Shown piece after piece: positions 1-7,409 of a DNA stretch of 12,752 nt (positions within the stretch are counted from its first letter, which is position 1; each line of letters begins with the position of its first letter). The translations under genes were made by a program, and so were the position numbers. The stretch spans positions 1 through 12,752 of the forward strand of contig JAGGXL010000159.1 of the NCBI GenBank assembly GCA_021163085.1. Reading direction: 5' to 3'. The notes below the pieces were generated by a model. The model was given only the letters and a program-made list of their open reading frames with translations. It made no database searches and was not told the origin of the DNA. This DNA comes from Thermodesulfobacterium sp. (GTDB lineage Bacteria > Desulfobacterota > Thermodesulfobacteria > Thermodesulfobacteriales > Thermodesulfobacteriaceae).

Positions 1-96
1 ATTTTAATACTCTGGATATTTTTAAATTTAATGATAAGTTTAATAATCTTTAATATTGAAGAAATAATGAAAATGGTATCTTGGTTATTTTCTTAA
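1..96 (+). CDS. C-terminal end of an unidentified, probably membrane, protein (partial)
   Basis: The frame starting at base 1 is open for 31 codons and stops with TAA at 94-96. The visible residues are strongly hydrophobic (Ile, Leu, Phe and Trp in runs, with a short Asn-Ile-Glu-Glu stretch), which would suit the final transmembrane helix and tail of a membrane protein. The gene begins upstream of the window, so no family can be named. The same stretch could be chance open frame in AT-rich DNA, although it fits the tight spacing seen elsewhere: the next gene starts 22 bases after the stop. Confidence 0.4.
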   Translation: MLILWIFLNLMISLIIFNIEEIMKMVSWLFS

Positions 97-109
97 TTTA
101 GAATAAAAT
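81..109 (+). promoter_or_regulatory. Candidate promoter upstream of prmA
   Basis: TTGGTT (81-86) and TAAAAT (104-109) are separated by exactly 17 bases. The -10 matches TATAAT at five of six positions; the -35 matches only the leading TTG. Transcription would start about 6-8 bases after the -10, close to the prmA ATG at 119, so the message would be nearly leaderless. AT-rich DNA gives such matches by chance, and the element overlaps the end of the preceding open frame, so this is tentative. Confidence 0.25.
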
Positions 110-118
110 TAGATAAAT

Positions 119-934
119 ATGTTAAAAGGTAAATATAAGAAATACGAAATTTTATATATCTATAGTTTCAAAAATTCCCATCCTGCACTGAGAGAACTTG
201 AGGATGAAGATTTGATAGGGGTTTGGGAAGAAGATGGAGTAAGTGTTCTTTTTTTTCATAAACCCAAAGAAAAGCTTGTAGAAGAGTTAATAAAAAAATA
301 TGGTCTTGAACTTGATGTAAAAGATATAATACCGTATGAGAGTTGGAATGAAAAGAGGGTTCCTAAGCCATTTGAGGTGGGACCTTATAAAATAGCTCCA
401 GTATGGTATGAAGGAGAGTGGGATCTTATTTTTGATCCGAGTGTGGTTTTTGGTGAAGGAACTCATCCTACAACTTCTATGATGCTTGATCTTAGCTGGG
501 AGTTTTATCAAAATTTTGGAAATCCTCGCAAGGTTCTTGATGTCGGTTGTGGTACAGGTATTTTAAGTCTTTTTTGGACTAAACTCGAAGCAGAAGTTAT
601 TGCAATAGATATTAACCCTCTTTGTGTAAAAGTTACCAAGCACAATTTAAATTTAAATGGTCTCTCAGCAGAGGTTATAGAAGGAGATATCAAAAAGCTT
701 TTACCCATCAAAGTAGATTTAGTTCTCGCTAATCTCTACAAAGGGCTTTTAGAGGATTTATTTAACCTTCCTTCTTTTTGGGAATCCAAGTTTTACTTAG
801 TTTCTGGTTTTATGAATATTATGGAAAAAGAGCTTTTAAATGCGTTAAAAAATACTAATACGGAAATTATTTGGAAGAGAGAAAAGGATGACTGGATAAT
901 TTGGCTTTTAAAAAATAAAAAGAAGGAGAGCTAA
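119..934 (+). CDS. prmA: Ribosomal protein L11 methyltransferase
   Basis: PrmA is a cytoplasmic SAM-dependent enzyme that methylates amino groups of ribosomal protein L11. The 271-residue product has the family's small N-terminal L11-recognition region (about 1-90), then the signature FGEGTHPTT (111-119), the SAM-binding loop DVGCGTGIL (141-149), an acidic residue for the SAM ribose in IAIDINP (Asp164), and LANLYKGLL (203-211) where the family has its conserved Asn motif. It is slightly shorter than typical PrmA (about 290). The ATG at 119 has no recognisable Shine-Dalgarno sequence, so translation may be leaderless or coupled to the preceding gene. It lies 4 bases before coaX. The family assignment is firm from the THPTT and SAM motifs; the exact start is less sure. 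Confidence 0.92.
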   Translation: MLKGKYKKYEILYIYSFKNSHPALRELEDEDLIGVWEEDGVSVLFFHKPKEKLVEELIKKYGLELDVKDIIPYESWNEKRVPKPFEVGPYKIAPVWYEGEWDLIFDPSVVFGEGTHPTTSMMLDLSWEFYQNFGNPRKVLDVGCGTGILSLFWTKLEAEVIAIDINPLCVKVTKHNLNLNGLSAEVIEGDIKKLLPIKVDLVLANLYKGLLEDLFNLPSFWESKFYLVSGFMNIMEKELLNALKNTNTEIIWKREKDDWIIWLLKNKKKES

Positions 935-938
935 AAGA

Positions 939-1703
939 ATGCTTCTTGCTGTGGATATAGGGAATACTTCTACAGTATGTGGTATTTTTGAAGATAGGGG
1001 CAACTTGGTAGCTGTATTCAGTTTTAAAACAGAAATACCAATTTCATCTCAGGAAGTTTTGGTAAAATTAAAAGGTTTTTTTGATATCTATAAAATAACT
1101 TTAAAAGATATAAAAGGATTATGCATAGCTTGTGTAGTACCTCCTGTTCTTCATTGGTGGGTAGAAATGGGTAAAAAATTATTAGCAAGAGAGGTTTTAG
1201 TGGCAGATCATCAAAGTGTTAAAATTCCCATAGATCTTTTGTACCCATGTGAGGTAGGAGGAGATAGACTGGTTAACGCTTTGGCAGGGTGGGAGAAGTA
1301 TAAAACTTCTCTGATTATAGTTGACTTTGGAACAGCAACAACTTTTGACTGTATTTCAGAAAAGGGAGTGTACTTAGGAGGAGCTATTTCACCCGGAATT
1401 TTAATTTCTACAGAGGCTTTGTTTAAAAAAACAGCTAAATTGCCAAAAATAGACTTAAGTGAACCCCCTTTTCAGGTAATAGGGAAAGATACTGTGTCTG
1501 CTTTAAAAAGTGGTTTGTTGTATGGATTTGCAGGATTAACAGATTATTTAGTAGAAAAACTTTCAGCAGAAATGGGGACATCTCCGAAAATTATTGCCAC
1601 AGGTGGATTAGCTAAATTTATTGTGCCTTATTCTAAAAAAATAGAAAAAATAGAACCTTATTTAACTTTAGAAGGGCTTTATTACTTATGGAAAAAGAGA
1701 TAA
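939..1703 (+). CDS. coaX: Type III pantothenate kinase
   Basis: CoaX phosphorylates pantothenate with ATP, the first step of coenzyme A synthesis, and is a cytoplasmic dimer of the actin-like ASKHA fold. The 254-residue product begins with the phosphate-binding strand LLAVDIGNTST (2-12, Asp6), then ACVVPP (64-69), PCEVGGDRLVNA (103-114, catalytic-region Asp109; most relatives have GADR), the second phosphate loop DFGTATT (129-135), the glycine-rich GGAISPG (147-153), ATGGLA (220-225) and the terminal LEGL (244-247). Length is normal for the family. A clear ribosome-binding site, AAGGAG at 923-928, lies in the end of prmA about 10 bases before the ATG. Its 3' end overlaps the next gene by 16 bases, which suggests translational coupling in one operon. 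Confidence 0.95.
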   Translation: MLLAVDIGNTSTVCGIFEDRGNLVAVFSFKTEIPISSQEVLVKLKGFFDIYKITLKDIKGLCIACVVPPVLHWWVEMGKKLLAREVLVADHQSVKIPIDLLYPCEVGGDRLVNALAGWEKYKTSLIIVDFGTATTFDCISEKGVYLGGAISPGILISTEALFKKTAKLPKIDLSEPPFQVIGKDTVSALKSGLLYGFAGLTDYLVEKLSAEMGTSPKIIATGGLAKFIVPYSKKIEKIEPYLTLEGLYYLWKKR

Positions 1704-2548
1704 AAATTGCCCTTTTTGCTCCTGCGAGCTCACCTTCTGTAAGAAAATATCAAGAAGGTATAAAAATTTTAAAAAAAAACAGAATCTCTTTTAAGTCCTT
1801 TGTTGAGGTTTCAGGGTCTCTACCTTCTCTTAAAGCTAAATTGTTTTATGAAATAATAACTTCAAAAGAATATAAATTTATTTGGTCAGCAAGAGGAGGT
1901 TTTGGATCTATAAAATTAATTCCTTACTTAGAAAAAATTTTTGTTCAAAATAAAAAAAGAGAAATTTATTCGACTTTAATTGGATTTAGTGATATAACTG
2001 CTTTACATCTGTATTTTTATAAAAAGTTTAAAAAGCCCGGAATACATGCCCCTATGATTGTTAATTTGCCTGATTTAAGTGAATCAGCCCTTGAGAATCT
2101 TTTGGAGGTTATTTTAAAAAATAAAGAAGTAGTTTTAGAAGGTAAAACCTATCAGGAAGGAGAAGCAGAGGATATACTTTTAGGAGGTAATTTAACTACC
2201 TTAGCAAGCTTGTGTGGAACTTCGTATATACCTTCTGAAAAATCATTAATTTTAGTAATAGAAGATATAAACGAAAAAGAATATAGATTGGAAAGGGCGT
2301 TTTTACAGACAATTTTTACTATAGGAACGAAAAATATAAAAGGTATAGTGGTTGGAAACTTGGGTAAAGTTGATCCTTTAAAATTTTTAAAGCGAGTAGA
2401 AGAGTTTTTACCAAAAAAAATTCCTGTAGGTTATGCTTTTTCCTTAGGCCATATTAAAGATAATTTTCCTTTTATAATTGGGCAAAAAACATATTTATTT
2501 GTAAAAAATAATAAAGCAAAATTATTTCAAAAAAATTTCATATTTTGA
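1688..2548 (+). CDS. ldcA: LD-carboxypeptidase (peptidase family S66, LdcA type)
   Basis: Enzymes of this family remove the terminal D-alanine from murein tetrapeptides during cytoplasmic peptidoglycan recycling. The 286-residue product has no signal peptide. The S66 triad is readable by comparison with the Pseudomonas enzyme: Ser101 in GFSDITALH, Glu192 in VIEDINEKEYR and His255 in LGHIKDNFP. The N-terminal LFAPASSPS (9-17) and SARGGFGSIKL (67-77) are family motifs. The relatives MccF (microcin-resistance peptidase) share this fold and cannot be fully excluded, but the housekeeping setting favours LdcA. The ATG lies inside the end of coaX with GAAGG at 1671-1675 as a possible ribosome-binding site. 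The coding sequence is very AT-rich, with a nine-A run at 1771-1779. Confidence 0.88.
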   Translation: MEKEIKIALFAPASSPSVRKYQEGIKILKKNRISFKSFVEVSGSLPSLKAKLFYEIITSKEYKFIWSARGGFGSIKLIPYLEKIFVQNKKREIYSTLIGFSDITALHLYFYKKFKKPGIHAPMIVNLPDLSESALENLLEVILKNKEVVLEGKTYQEGEAEDILLGGNLTTLASLCGTSYIPSEKSLILVIEDINEKEYRLERAFLQTIFTIGTKNIKGIVVGNLGKVDPLKFLKRVEEFLPKKIPVGYAFSLGHIKDNFPFIIGQKTYLFVKNNKAKLFQKNFIF

Positions 2549-2551
2549 AAT
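2524..2551. repeat. AT-rich 9-bp inverted repeat at the end of ldcA
   Basis: ATTTCAAAA (2524-2532) and TTTTGAAAT (2543-2551) are perfect reverse complements around a 10-base loop, spanning the ldcA stop codon at 2546-2548. There is one G:C pair per stem and no T-run downstream, so it is a poor intrinsic terminator. It overlaps the candidate che promoter and could equally be an operator-like site or chance. Confidence 0.3.
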
Positions 2552-2566
2552 TATAGTTTATATAAT
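2537..2566 (+). promoter_or_regulatory. Candidate promoter for the chemosensory genes
   Basis: The 53-base gap between ldcA and cheA contains a perfect TATAAT at 2561-2566. TTCATA (2537-2542), with an 18-base spacer, is a fair -35 (four of six). This is the longest intergenic gap in the window and the natural place for a che promoter. No convincing flagellar sigma-28 signature is visible here. Confidence is low because the surrounding DNA is nearly all A and T. Confidence 0.35.
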
Positions 2567-2601
2567 TAATGATAAATTAGATTAAAAACGGGGGTGAGAA
2601 A

Positions 2602-5223
2602 ATGAACTTTGATGAAGATATTTTGCAAGACTTTTTAGTAGAAGCTAAAGAAGGGATAAATAATCTTGAAGAAGGTTTTATAGAGTTAGAGAAAGATAGA
2701 GAAAGTGTTGAAATTTTAAAGTCTCTTTTCAGAACTATGCATTCTTTAAAAGGTGCTGCTGGATTTTTTGGTTTTAAAACTCTTGAAAGTATAGCTCATT
2801 TTTCTGAAGATATACTTTCAAAACTAAGAGACGGTTTAATAAAACCGGAAGAGGATATTATAGACATATTATTAAAAGCAGTAGATTATATTAAATACAT
2901 TATTGATTATATAGAAAAAAATAAAGAAGAACCTGTAGAAGATAAAATTCTGGATTTTCTGGTAGAATTATCTAATTTTAATGAAAAACTCAAAAAGAGA
3001 GTTCAAAAAGAAACAAAAGAAGAAATACCAGAAGAAAGAAAAGCAGAAGAACCAAGGATAGAAAAAGAAAAGTCCGAAGAAGCGGTAGAAGAAAAAAAAG
3101 AAGAAATAAAAAAAGAAGTAAAAGAAGAAACAGAAAAAGTTAAGCCAGTAGAACCAGTTAAAAAGGAAAAGAAAGAAGAAGCTGTAGTTACTCCTCAGAT
3201 AGAACTTACAGAAACACACATAAAAGTTGACGTTAAACTTCTTGACCAGTTAATGAACCTTGCGGGAGAGCTTGTTCTTGCAAGAAACAGAGTTGTTCAG
3301 CTTTCACAAAAGCTAATGGATGAAGATTTAACAAGAAGTGTCCAGATACTTTCAATGGTAACAACTGAGATGCAAGAAACTATAATGAAAACGAGAATGC
3401 AGCCAATCGGGATGGTATTCAATAAATTTCCAAGGGTCGTAAGAGACTTAGCTAAAGCTCTTGGTAAGAAAGTAAATCTCCATTTAGAAGGAACAGAGAC
3501 TGAACTTGATAGATCAATAATTGAAGCAATTAAAGATCCTCTTACTCATCTGGTTAGAAACGCCATAGATCATGGTATTGAACCCTCTGAAGAAAGAGTT
3601 CAGATTGGCAAATCTGCAGAAGGTACCCTTATTCTTAGGGCATATCAGGAGGGAGGGCAGGTTGTTATAGAAATTGAGGACGATGGAAGAGGTATTGATG
3701 TTGAAAAGGTAAAAAGAAAGGCGATAGAAAAGGGATTTATAACACTTGAAGAAGCGGAAAAAGTTTCGGAAAAAGAATTGTTAAGTCTTATTTTTAAACC
3801 AGGATTTTCCACAGCCGAGACTGTTACTCAGCTTTCTGGTCGCGGTGTAGGGATGGATGTGGTTAAGTCAAACATTGAGAAGCTCGGTGGATCTATTGAG
3901 ATAAACACTGTTCGTGGGAAAGGAACTACAGTAAAAATAAAAATTCCTCTCACTCTTGCTATCATACCAGCTTTAATAGTTACTTCTGGAGATTATCGTT
4001 ATGCCATTCCTCAGGTTAATCTTAAAGAGCTTGTCAATATTGATCCAGAGAAAGACTTTCTTAAATTAGGCAATACAGAATTTTACAGGCTCAGAGGAGA
4101 AATAATACCTGTATTAAGGCTATCTGAAATCTTAAAAGATAATGGAAAAAAAGTGGAGCAGAGAAATTTAGTTATTTTAACTACCGGAGAAAGATTTATA
4201 GGACTTTTAGTAGATCAAATTTTTGCCTCTGAGGAAATAGTTGTTAAGCCTCTTGGTAAGTGGTTTAAAAATATTCCTATTTATTCAGGTGCAACCATTA
4301 TGGGGGATGGTAAACTTGCTCTTATTTTGGATGTGATAGGAATTTCGCAATTCGTCGGAATTAGTATGGAAGAAGTAGAAAAGAAATATGAATCAGCAAA
4401 GGCTAAGATAAGGACTTCTTCTGAAGAAACTGTATTTATTCTTCTTTTTGATGTAGGTAAAGATAGACTTGCTCTTCCCATAGCTTTGATTTCAAGACTT
4501 GATAAGATAAAAGCAAGCGAAATTCAAGTTTCAGGAGGTAAAGAAATCATTATTTATAGAGATGAAGTTGTTCCTGTTATAAGATTAGAAAATTATTTAC
4601 CTTTGCAGAGTATTTCTGATCAGGAAAGTTATAATGTTTTATTTTTTACGGAAAGGGGAAAGACCTGTGGAATACTTTGTTCTAACATTGTAGGAACTTT
4701 AGAAACAACCTTGGATGTAGAAGAAGGTATTTATAATAATCCCGGAATTTTAGGTCATAGAATTATTGATGGTAAAACGGTTCTTTTTATTGACATTTAC
4801 AAAATAATTGAAATGTATGACCCGGATTGGTTTATTGTGAAAAGAAAAGAGGAAGAAAAAGCAAAAAAAATACTTTTTGCTGAAGATTCACCTTTCTTCA
4901 GAGGTATGATACAAAATTATTTGAAGGGAGCAGGGTATGAAGTAGAAGTAGTTGAAAATGGTAAAAAGGCTTTAAATAAACTTTTAAGTGGAGAAAAATT
5001 TGATTTAATCCTTACAGATTTAGAAATGCCAGATATGGACGGATTTAGCCTTATAAAAGAAATAAGATCAAATCCAGATTATAAAAATATTCCTATAATA
5101 GTAGTTACTTCTCTTGCGGGAGAAGATATAAGAAGGAAAGCATTAGAGATAGGTGCTAATGGTTATGAAGTGAAATTAAACAGAGAAAAATTATTGAAAG
5201 AAATAGAGACCTTGTTAAGATAA
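2602..5223 (+). CDS. cheA: CheA-type hybrid histidine kinase with two CheW-like domains and a receiver
   Basis: This is the central kinase of a chemosensory array; it autophosphorylates on His under control of receptors and CheW. The 873 residues read: HPt domain (about 1-110, phospho-His47 in FRTMHSLKGAAGFFG); a Lys/Glu-rich linker (about 131-200); dimerisation helices (about 205-265); ATPase with N-box DPLTHLVRNAIDHG (312-325), G1 EDDGRGID (359-366) and G2 SGRGVGMDV (412-420); a CheW-like domain (about 450-585); a second, more divergent CheW-like domain (about 606-740, with DEVVPVIRL at 654-662); and a C-terminal receiver (about 755-873) with acidic pocket Glu761-Asp762, phospho-acceptor Asp806 in LTDLEMPDMDG, Thr836 and Lys858. 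No recognisable P2 (CheY-docking) domain is present. The ribosome-binding site GGGGGTGAG (2590-2598) is strong. cheW follows after 28 bases. Confidence 0.95.
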   Translation: MNFDEDILQDFLVEAKEGINNLEEGFIELEKDRESVEILKSLFRTMHSLKGAAGFFGFKTLESIAHFSEDILSKLRDGLIKPEEDIIDILLKAVDYIKYIIDYIEKNKEEPVEDKILDFLVELSNFNEKLKKRVQKETKEEIPEERKAEEPRIEKEKSEEAVEEKKEEIKKEVKEETEKVKPVEPVKKEKKEEAVVTPQIELTETHIKVDVKLLDQLMNLAGELVLARNRVVQLSQKLMDEDLTRSVQILSMVTTEMQETIMKTRMQPIGMVFNKFPRVVRDLAKALGKKVNLHLEGTETELDRSIIEAIKDPLTHLVRNAIDHGIEPSEERVQIGKSAEGTLILRAYQEGGQVVIEIEDDGRGIDVEKVKRKAIEKGFITLEEAEKVSEKELLSLIFKPGFSTAETVTQLSGRGVGMDVVKSNIEKLGGSIEINTVRGKGTTVKIKIPLTLAIIPALIVTSGDYRYAIPQVNLKELVNIDPEKDFLKLGNTEFYRLRGEIIPVLRLSEILKDNGKKVEQRNLVILTTGERFIGLLVDQIFASEEIVVKPLGKWFKNIPIYSGATIMGDGKLALILDVIGISQFVGISMEEVEKKYESAKAKIRTSSEETVFILLFDVGKDRLALPIALISRLDKIKASEIQVSGGKEIIIYRDEVVPVIRLENYLPLQSISDQESYNVLFFTERGKTCGILCSNIVGTLETTLDVEEGIYNNPGILGHRIIDGKTVLFIDIYKIIEMYDPDWFIVKRKEEEKAKKILFAEDSPFFRGMIQNYLKGAGYEVEVVENGKKALNKLLSGEKFDLILTDLEMPDMDGFSLIKEIRSNPDYKNIPIIVVTSLAGEDIRRKALEIGANGYEVKLNREKLLKEIETLLR

Positions 5224-5251
5224 AGAAATTTCAAAAGGGGGTAAGAAAAAT

Positions 5252-5731
5252 ATGGAATTAGCAAAAAAAGAAAATATAGCTTTGGAAACAAAGAAAGATA
5301 AAGCACTTGACTATGCTCAAGCTATTACTATGGTAACTTTCTATATAGGAGATTTTTTACTTGGTATTCCAGCAGAAAGAGTATTGGAAATTAATAAAGA
5401 GATAGAAATTACCCCTGTTCCTCTTTCAGACGAATATATACTTGGAATAATGAATTTAAGAGGACAAATTGTAACTGTGATAGATCTTGCAAAAAAATTG
5501 AAGGTTAACTTTGAAGTTACTCCCAAGCTTAATTTAATAGTTAAAGATGAAGGAGAGGCTTCAGTTTCTTTTGTAATAGAAGAGATAGGAGAAATTTTGG
5601 AAATTTTTCCTGCAAAATTGGAAAAAACTCCAGACAAATTAGAAGGTATTGCAAAAGAATATATTAAAAATGTTTATCAGCTACCTGATAGACTTTTGCT
5701 TATTCTTGATGTAGAAAAAATAATTCAATAG
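5252..5731 (+). CDS. cheW: Chemotaxis coupling protein CheW
   Basis: CheW is the cytoplasmic adaptor that joins receptor tips to the CheA P5 domain. The 159-residue product has about 25 charged, probably flexible N-terminal residues and then one CheW fold: VTFYIGDFLLGIP (28-40), ITPVPLSDEYILGIMNLRG (53-71) and the hallmark RGQIVTVIDL (70-79). AGGGGGT at 5235-5241 is a strong ribosome-binding site ahead of the ATG. Its TAG stop shares a base with the ribosome-binding site of the receptor gene, so the two are closely coupled. Being a single-domain copy beside a kinase that already has two CheW-like domains, it is likely the one that bridges to the neighbouring receptor (inference). Confidence 0.95.
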   Translation: MELAKKENIALETKKDKALDYAQAITMVTFYIGDFLLGIPAERVLEINKEIEITPVPLSDEYILGIMNLRGQIVTVIDLAKKLKVNFEVTPKLNLIVKDEGEASVSFVIEEIGEILEIFPAKLEKTPDKLEGIAKEYIKNVYQLPDRLLLILDVEKIIQ

Positions 5732-5745
5732 GAGGTGTAGAGGTG
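5731..5745 (+). promoter_or_regulatory. Ribosome-binding site that fixes the GTG start of the receptor gene
   Basis: GGAGGTG (5731-5737) is a near-perfect Shine-Dalgarno sequence, and its GGAGG core ends seven bases before GTG at 5743-5745. No ATG occurs in frame nearby, and the first residues after this GTG form the expected charged N-terminus before transmembrane helix 1. The first G is also the last base of the cheW stop codon. Confidence 0.85.
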
Positions 5746-7365
5746 TTTAAAAACTGGAGCATTACCAAAAAGCTTATTTTTGGTTTTGGTATCATAATTT
5801 TTATTGTTGCTGTGGTTTCTTTACATACTTTATATAGCTTATATGTTATAAATAACAACACAAAAGATTTAGCAAATAACACATTAAAAATTAGTAATGC
5901 TGGAAAATTGGAGAGTCATATTCTTACCGATATTCAATTGTATATAGCAGGAATGCTTTTTACTGAAAATACGGAAAAAAGAAAAGAATATTATAACAAA
6001 ATTTTAGAGGCAAAAAAACATTATAAAGAATATTTGGAATTTTTTAAAAGAACAATAAGGTCAAAAGAAGGTGAAAAAGTGTTAAAAGAAGTTCTTCATG
6101 CTGTAGAATCTTTTGAACAGGCTAACAATAAAGTTGTTCAACTTGCACTTAATGGAAGGACTCAAGAAGCTATTTCTCTTTATGAAAATGAGGCAATTCC
6201 TAAATTGTCAATCGTGTATGAGGAACTTGATAATTTGTCAACCTCTTATTTTAAAAGAGCAGAAAAAGAAGCTGCTGAATCTCTGGAATATATAAAAAGA
6301 GAATTTATAATTCTTGTTGCTTTTGGAATTATTTTTGTAGTAATTTCCCTTTTAGTAGTTATCGAAGTTACAAGATCTGTTAGAAATCCTATTGAAAAAC
6401 TCAGAAAGATACTGGCAAGGGTTCACGAAGGGGACCTTGCGGTGGATATTGATATTACTTCTCAGGATGAAATAGGAGTTATGGCAAAAGATCTTGCAGA
6501 TGCCTTGGCTTCCATGAGAATTTTAATAGAAGAAGTCAAGCAGGCATTTGCAATCCTTGCAGGTTCAAGCGAAGAACTTTCAGCTATAACCAAGCAGTTT
6601 AATACAAGTATAGAAAGTCAAGTTGAGAAAACATCGCAAATAGCTATTGCTACAGAAGAAATGAGTTCTACTGTTGTTGATATAGCGAAAAATGCTACAG
6701 AAATTCTTGAAGAGAGCAAAAATACAGCAAATATGGCAAGAGAAGGAGAAAACTATACTATTAAAACAGCAAACGAAGTTAAAGTTATTGAGCAGGTAAC
6801 AAATAAACTCAGAGAAGTAATGGGAACACTTGAAGAGAGAGCAAGGGCTATAGGAACAGTAATAGAATTTATAAAAGATGTAGCAGAGCAAACCAATTTA
6901 CTTGCTCTTAATGCAACCATTGAGGCAGCTCGTGCTGGGGAACATGGAAGATCTTTTGCAGTAGTTGCTGGTGAAATTAGAAAGCTTGCAGAGAGAACAG
7001 AAAAATCTACAGAGGAAATAGCTAATACAATAAAAGAGATAGAGAAAGCGGTAGGAGATGTAAGGCGTGAAGTTGAAGACATATCAGGTAAAGTTGAAAC
7101 AGGAGTAAAACTTTCTGAAGAAGCAGCGAGTATATTGAAAAAGATAGCAGATGCTTCCGAGAGACTTCAAGAAATGATTCAAAGCATTGCTTCTGCAACA
7201 GAAGAAATGAGTGTAACTGCGGAATCTATAGCAAAAGATATAGGAAGTGTAGCAGATGCCGCAAAAGACCTAAAAGCAGGAGTGGAACAGGTTGTTTCTA
7301 CTGCTGAAGAAGTTGCTAAAATGGGAATAAAATTAAAAGGATCAGTTGAAAAATTTAAAGTTTAA
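5743..7365 (+). CDS. mcp: Methyl-accepting chemotaxis protein (transmembrane receptor)
   Basis: This 540-residue inner-membrane receptor presumably feeds the adjacent CheA and CheW. Order: short cytoplasmic N-terminus; transmembrane helix 1 (about 11-33); a periplasmic, mostly helical region (about 34-186) whose ALNGRTQEA segment (135-143) resembles the four-helix-bundle sensor family; transmembrane helix 2 (about 188-208); HAMP (about 209-262, Pro216 and DEIG at 242-245); then a long signalling hairpin with the conserved tip from EQTNLLALNATIEAARAGE (382-400) to FAVVAGEIRKLAERT (405-419). Glu-Glu pairs at 305-306 and 487-488, both in ATEEMS, are likely methylation sites. The protein ends right after the helix with no Trp-containing CheR/CheB tether. 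The ligand cannot be predicted from sequence. Translation starts at GTG. Confidence 0.95.
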   Translation: MFKNWSITKKLIFGFGIIIFIVAVVSLHTLYSLYVINNNTKDLANNTLKISNAGKLESHILTDIQLYIAGMLFTENTEKRKEYYNKILEAKKHYKEYLEFFKRTIRSKEGEKVLKEVLHAVESFEQANNKVVQLALNGRTQEAISLYENEAIPKLSIVYEELDNLSTSYFKRAEKEAAESLEYIKREFIILVAFGIIFVVISLLVVIEVTRSVRNPIEKLRKILARVHEGDLAVDIDITSQDEIGVMAKDLADALASMRILIEEVKQAFAILAGSSEELSAITKQFNTSIESQVEKTSQIAIATEEMSSTVVDIAKNATEILEESKNTANMAREGENYTIKTANEVKVIEQVTNKLREVMGTLEERARAIGTVIEFIKDVAEQTNLLALNATIEAARAGEHGRSFAVVAGEIRKLAERTEKSTEEIANTIKEIEKAVGDVRREVEDISGKVETGVKLSEEAASILKKIADASERLQEMIQSIASATEEMSVTAESIAKDIGSVADAAKDLKAGVEQVVSTAEEVAKMGIKLKGSVEKFKV

Positions 7366-7409
7366 ATAGCTTTTTGTGAAAAAATAACCGGATAAACAAG
7401 GAGGCATAA

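Noticed and set aside
1771..1779. Nine-A run in ldcA as a possible transcriptional slippage site
   Set aside because: The frame is intact on both sides, the catalytic residues follow in frame, and A-runs are common throughout this AT-rich window.
2968..3219. Minus-strand open frame rich in Phe and Tyr opposite cheA
   Set aside because: It is the complement of the Lys/Glu codon-rich linker; such DNA automatically gives a Phe-rich antisense frame.
3275..3286. Perfect 12-base palindrome TTCTTGCAAGAA inside cheA
   Set aside because: It encodes the conserved VLARN segment of the dimerisation region, has no loop, and is within chance expectation.
6753..7082. Open frame of 109 codons on the minus strand within the receptor gene
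   Set aside because: It lies wholly antisense to the conserved signalling hairpin, is Ser/Ala/Ile-rich as expected from a complementary frame, and shows no family resemblance or ribosome-binding context.
7356..7395. TAAAGTTT (7356-7363) followed by a CCGGATAA stretch (7388-7395), resembling flagellar sigma-28 promoter parts upstream of cheX
   Set aside because: The spacing is 24 bases instead of about 11-15, and TAAAGTTT is simply the end of the receptor coding sequence (Phe-Lys-Val-stop).
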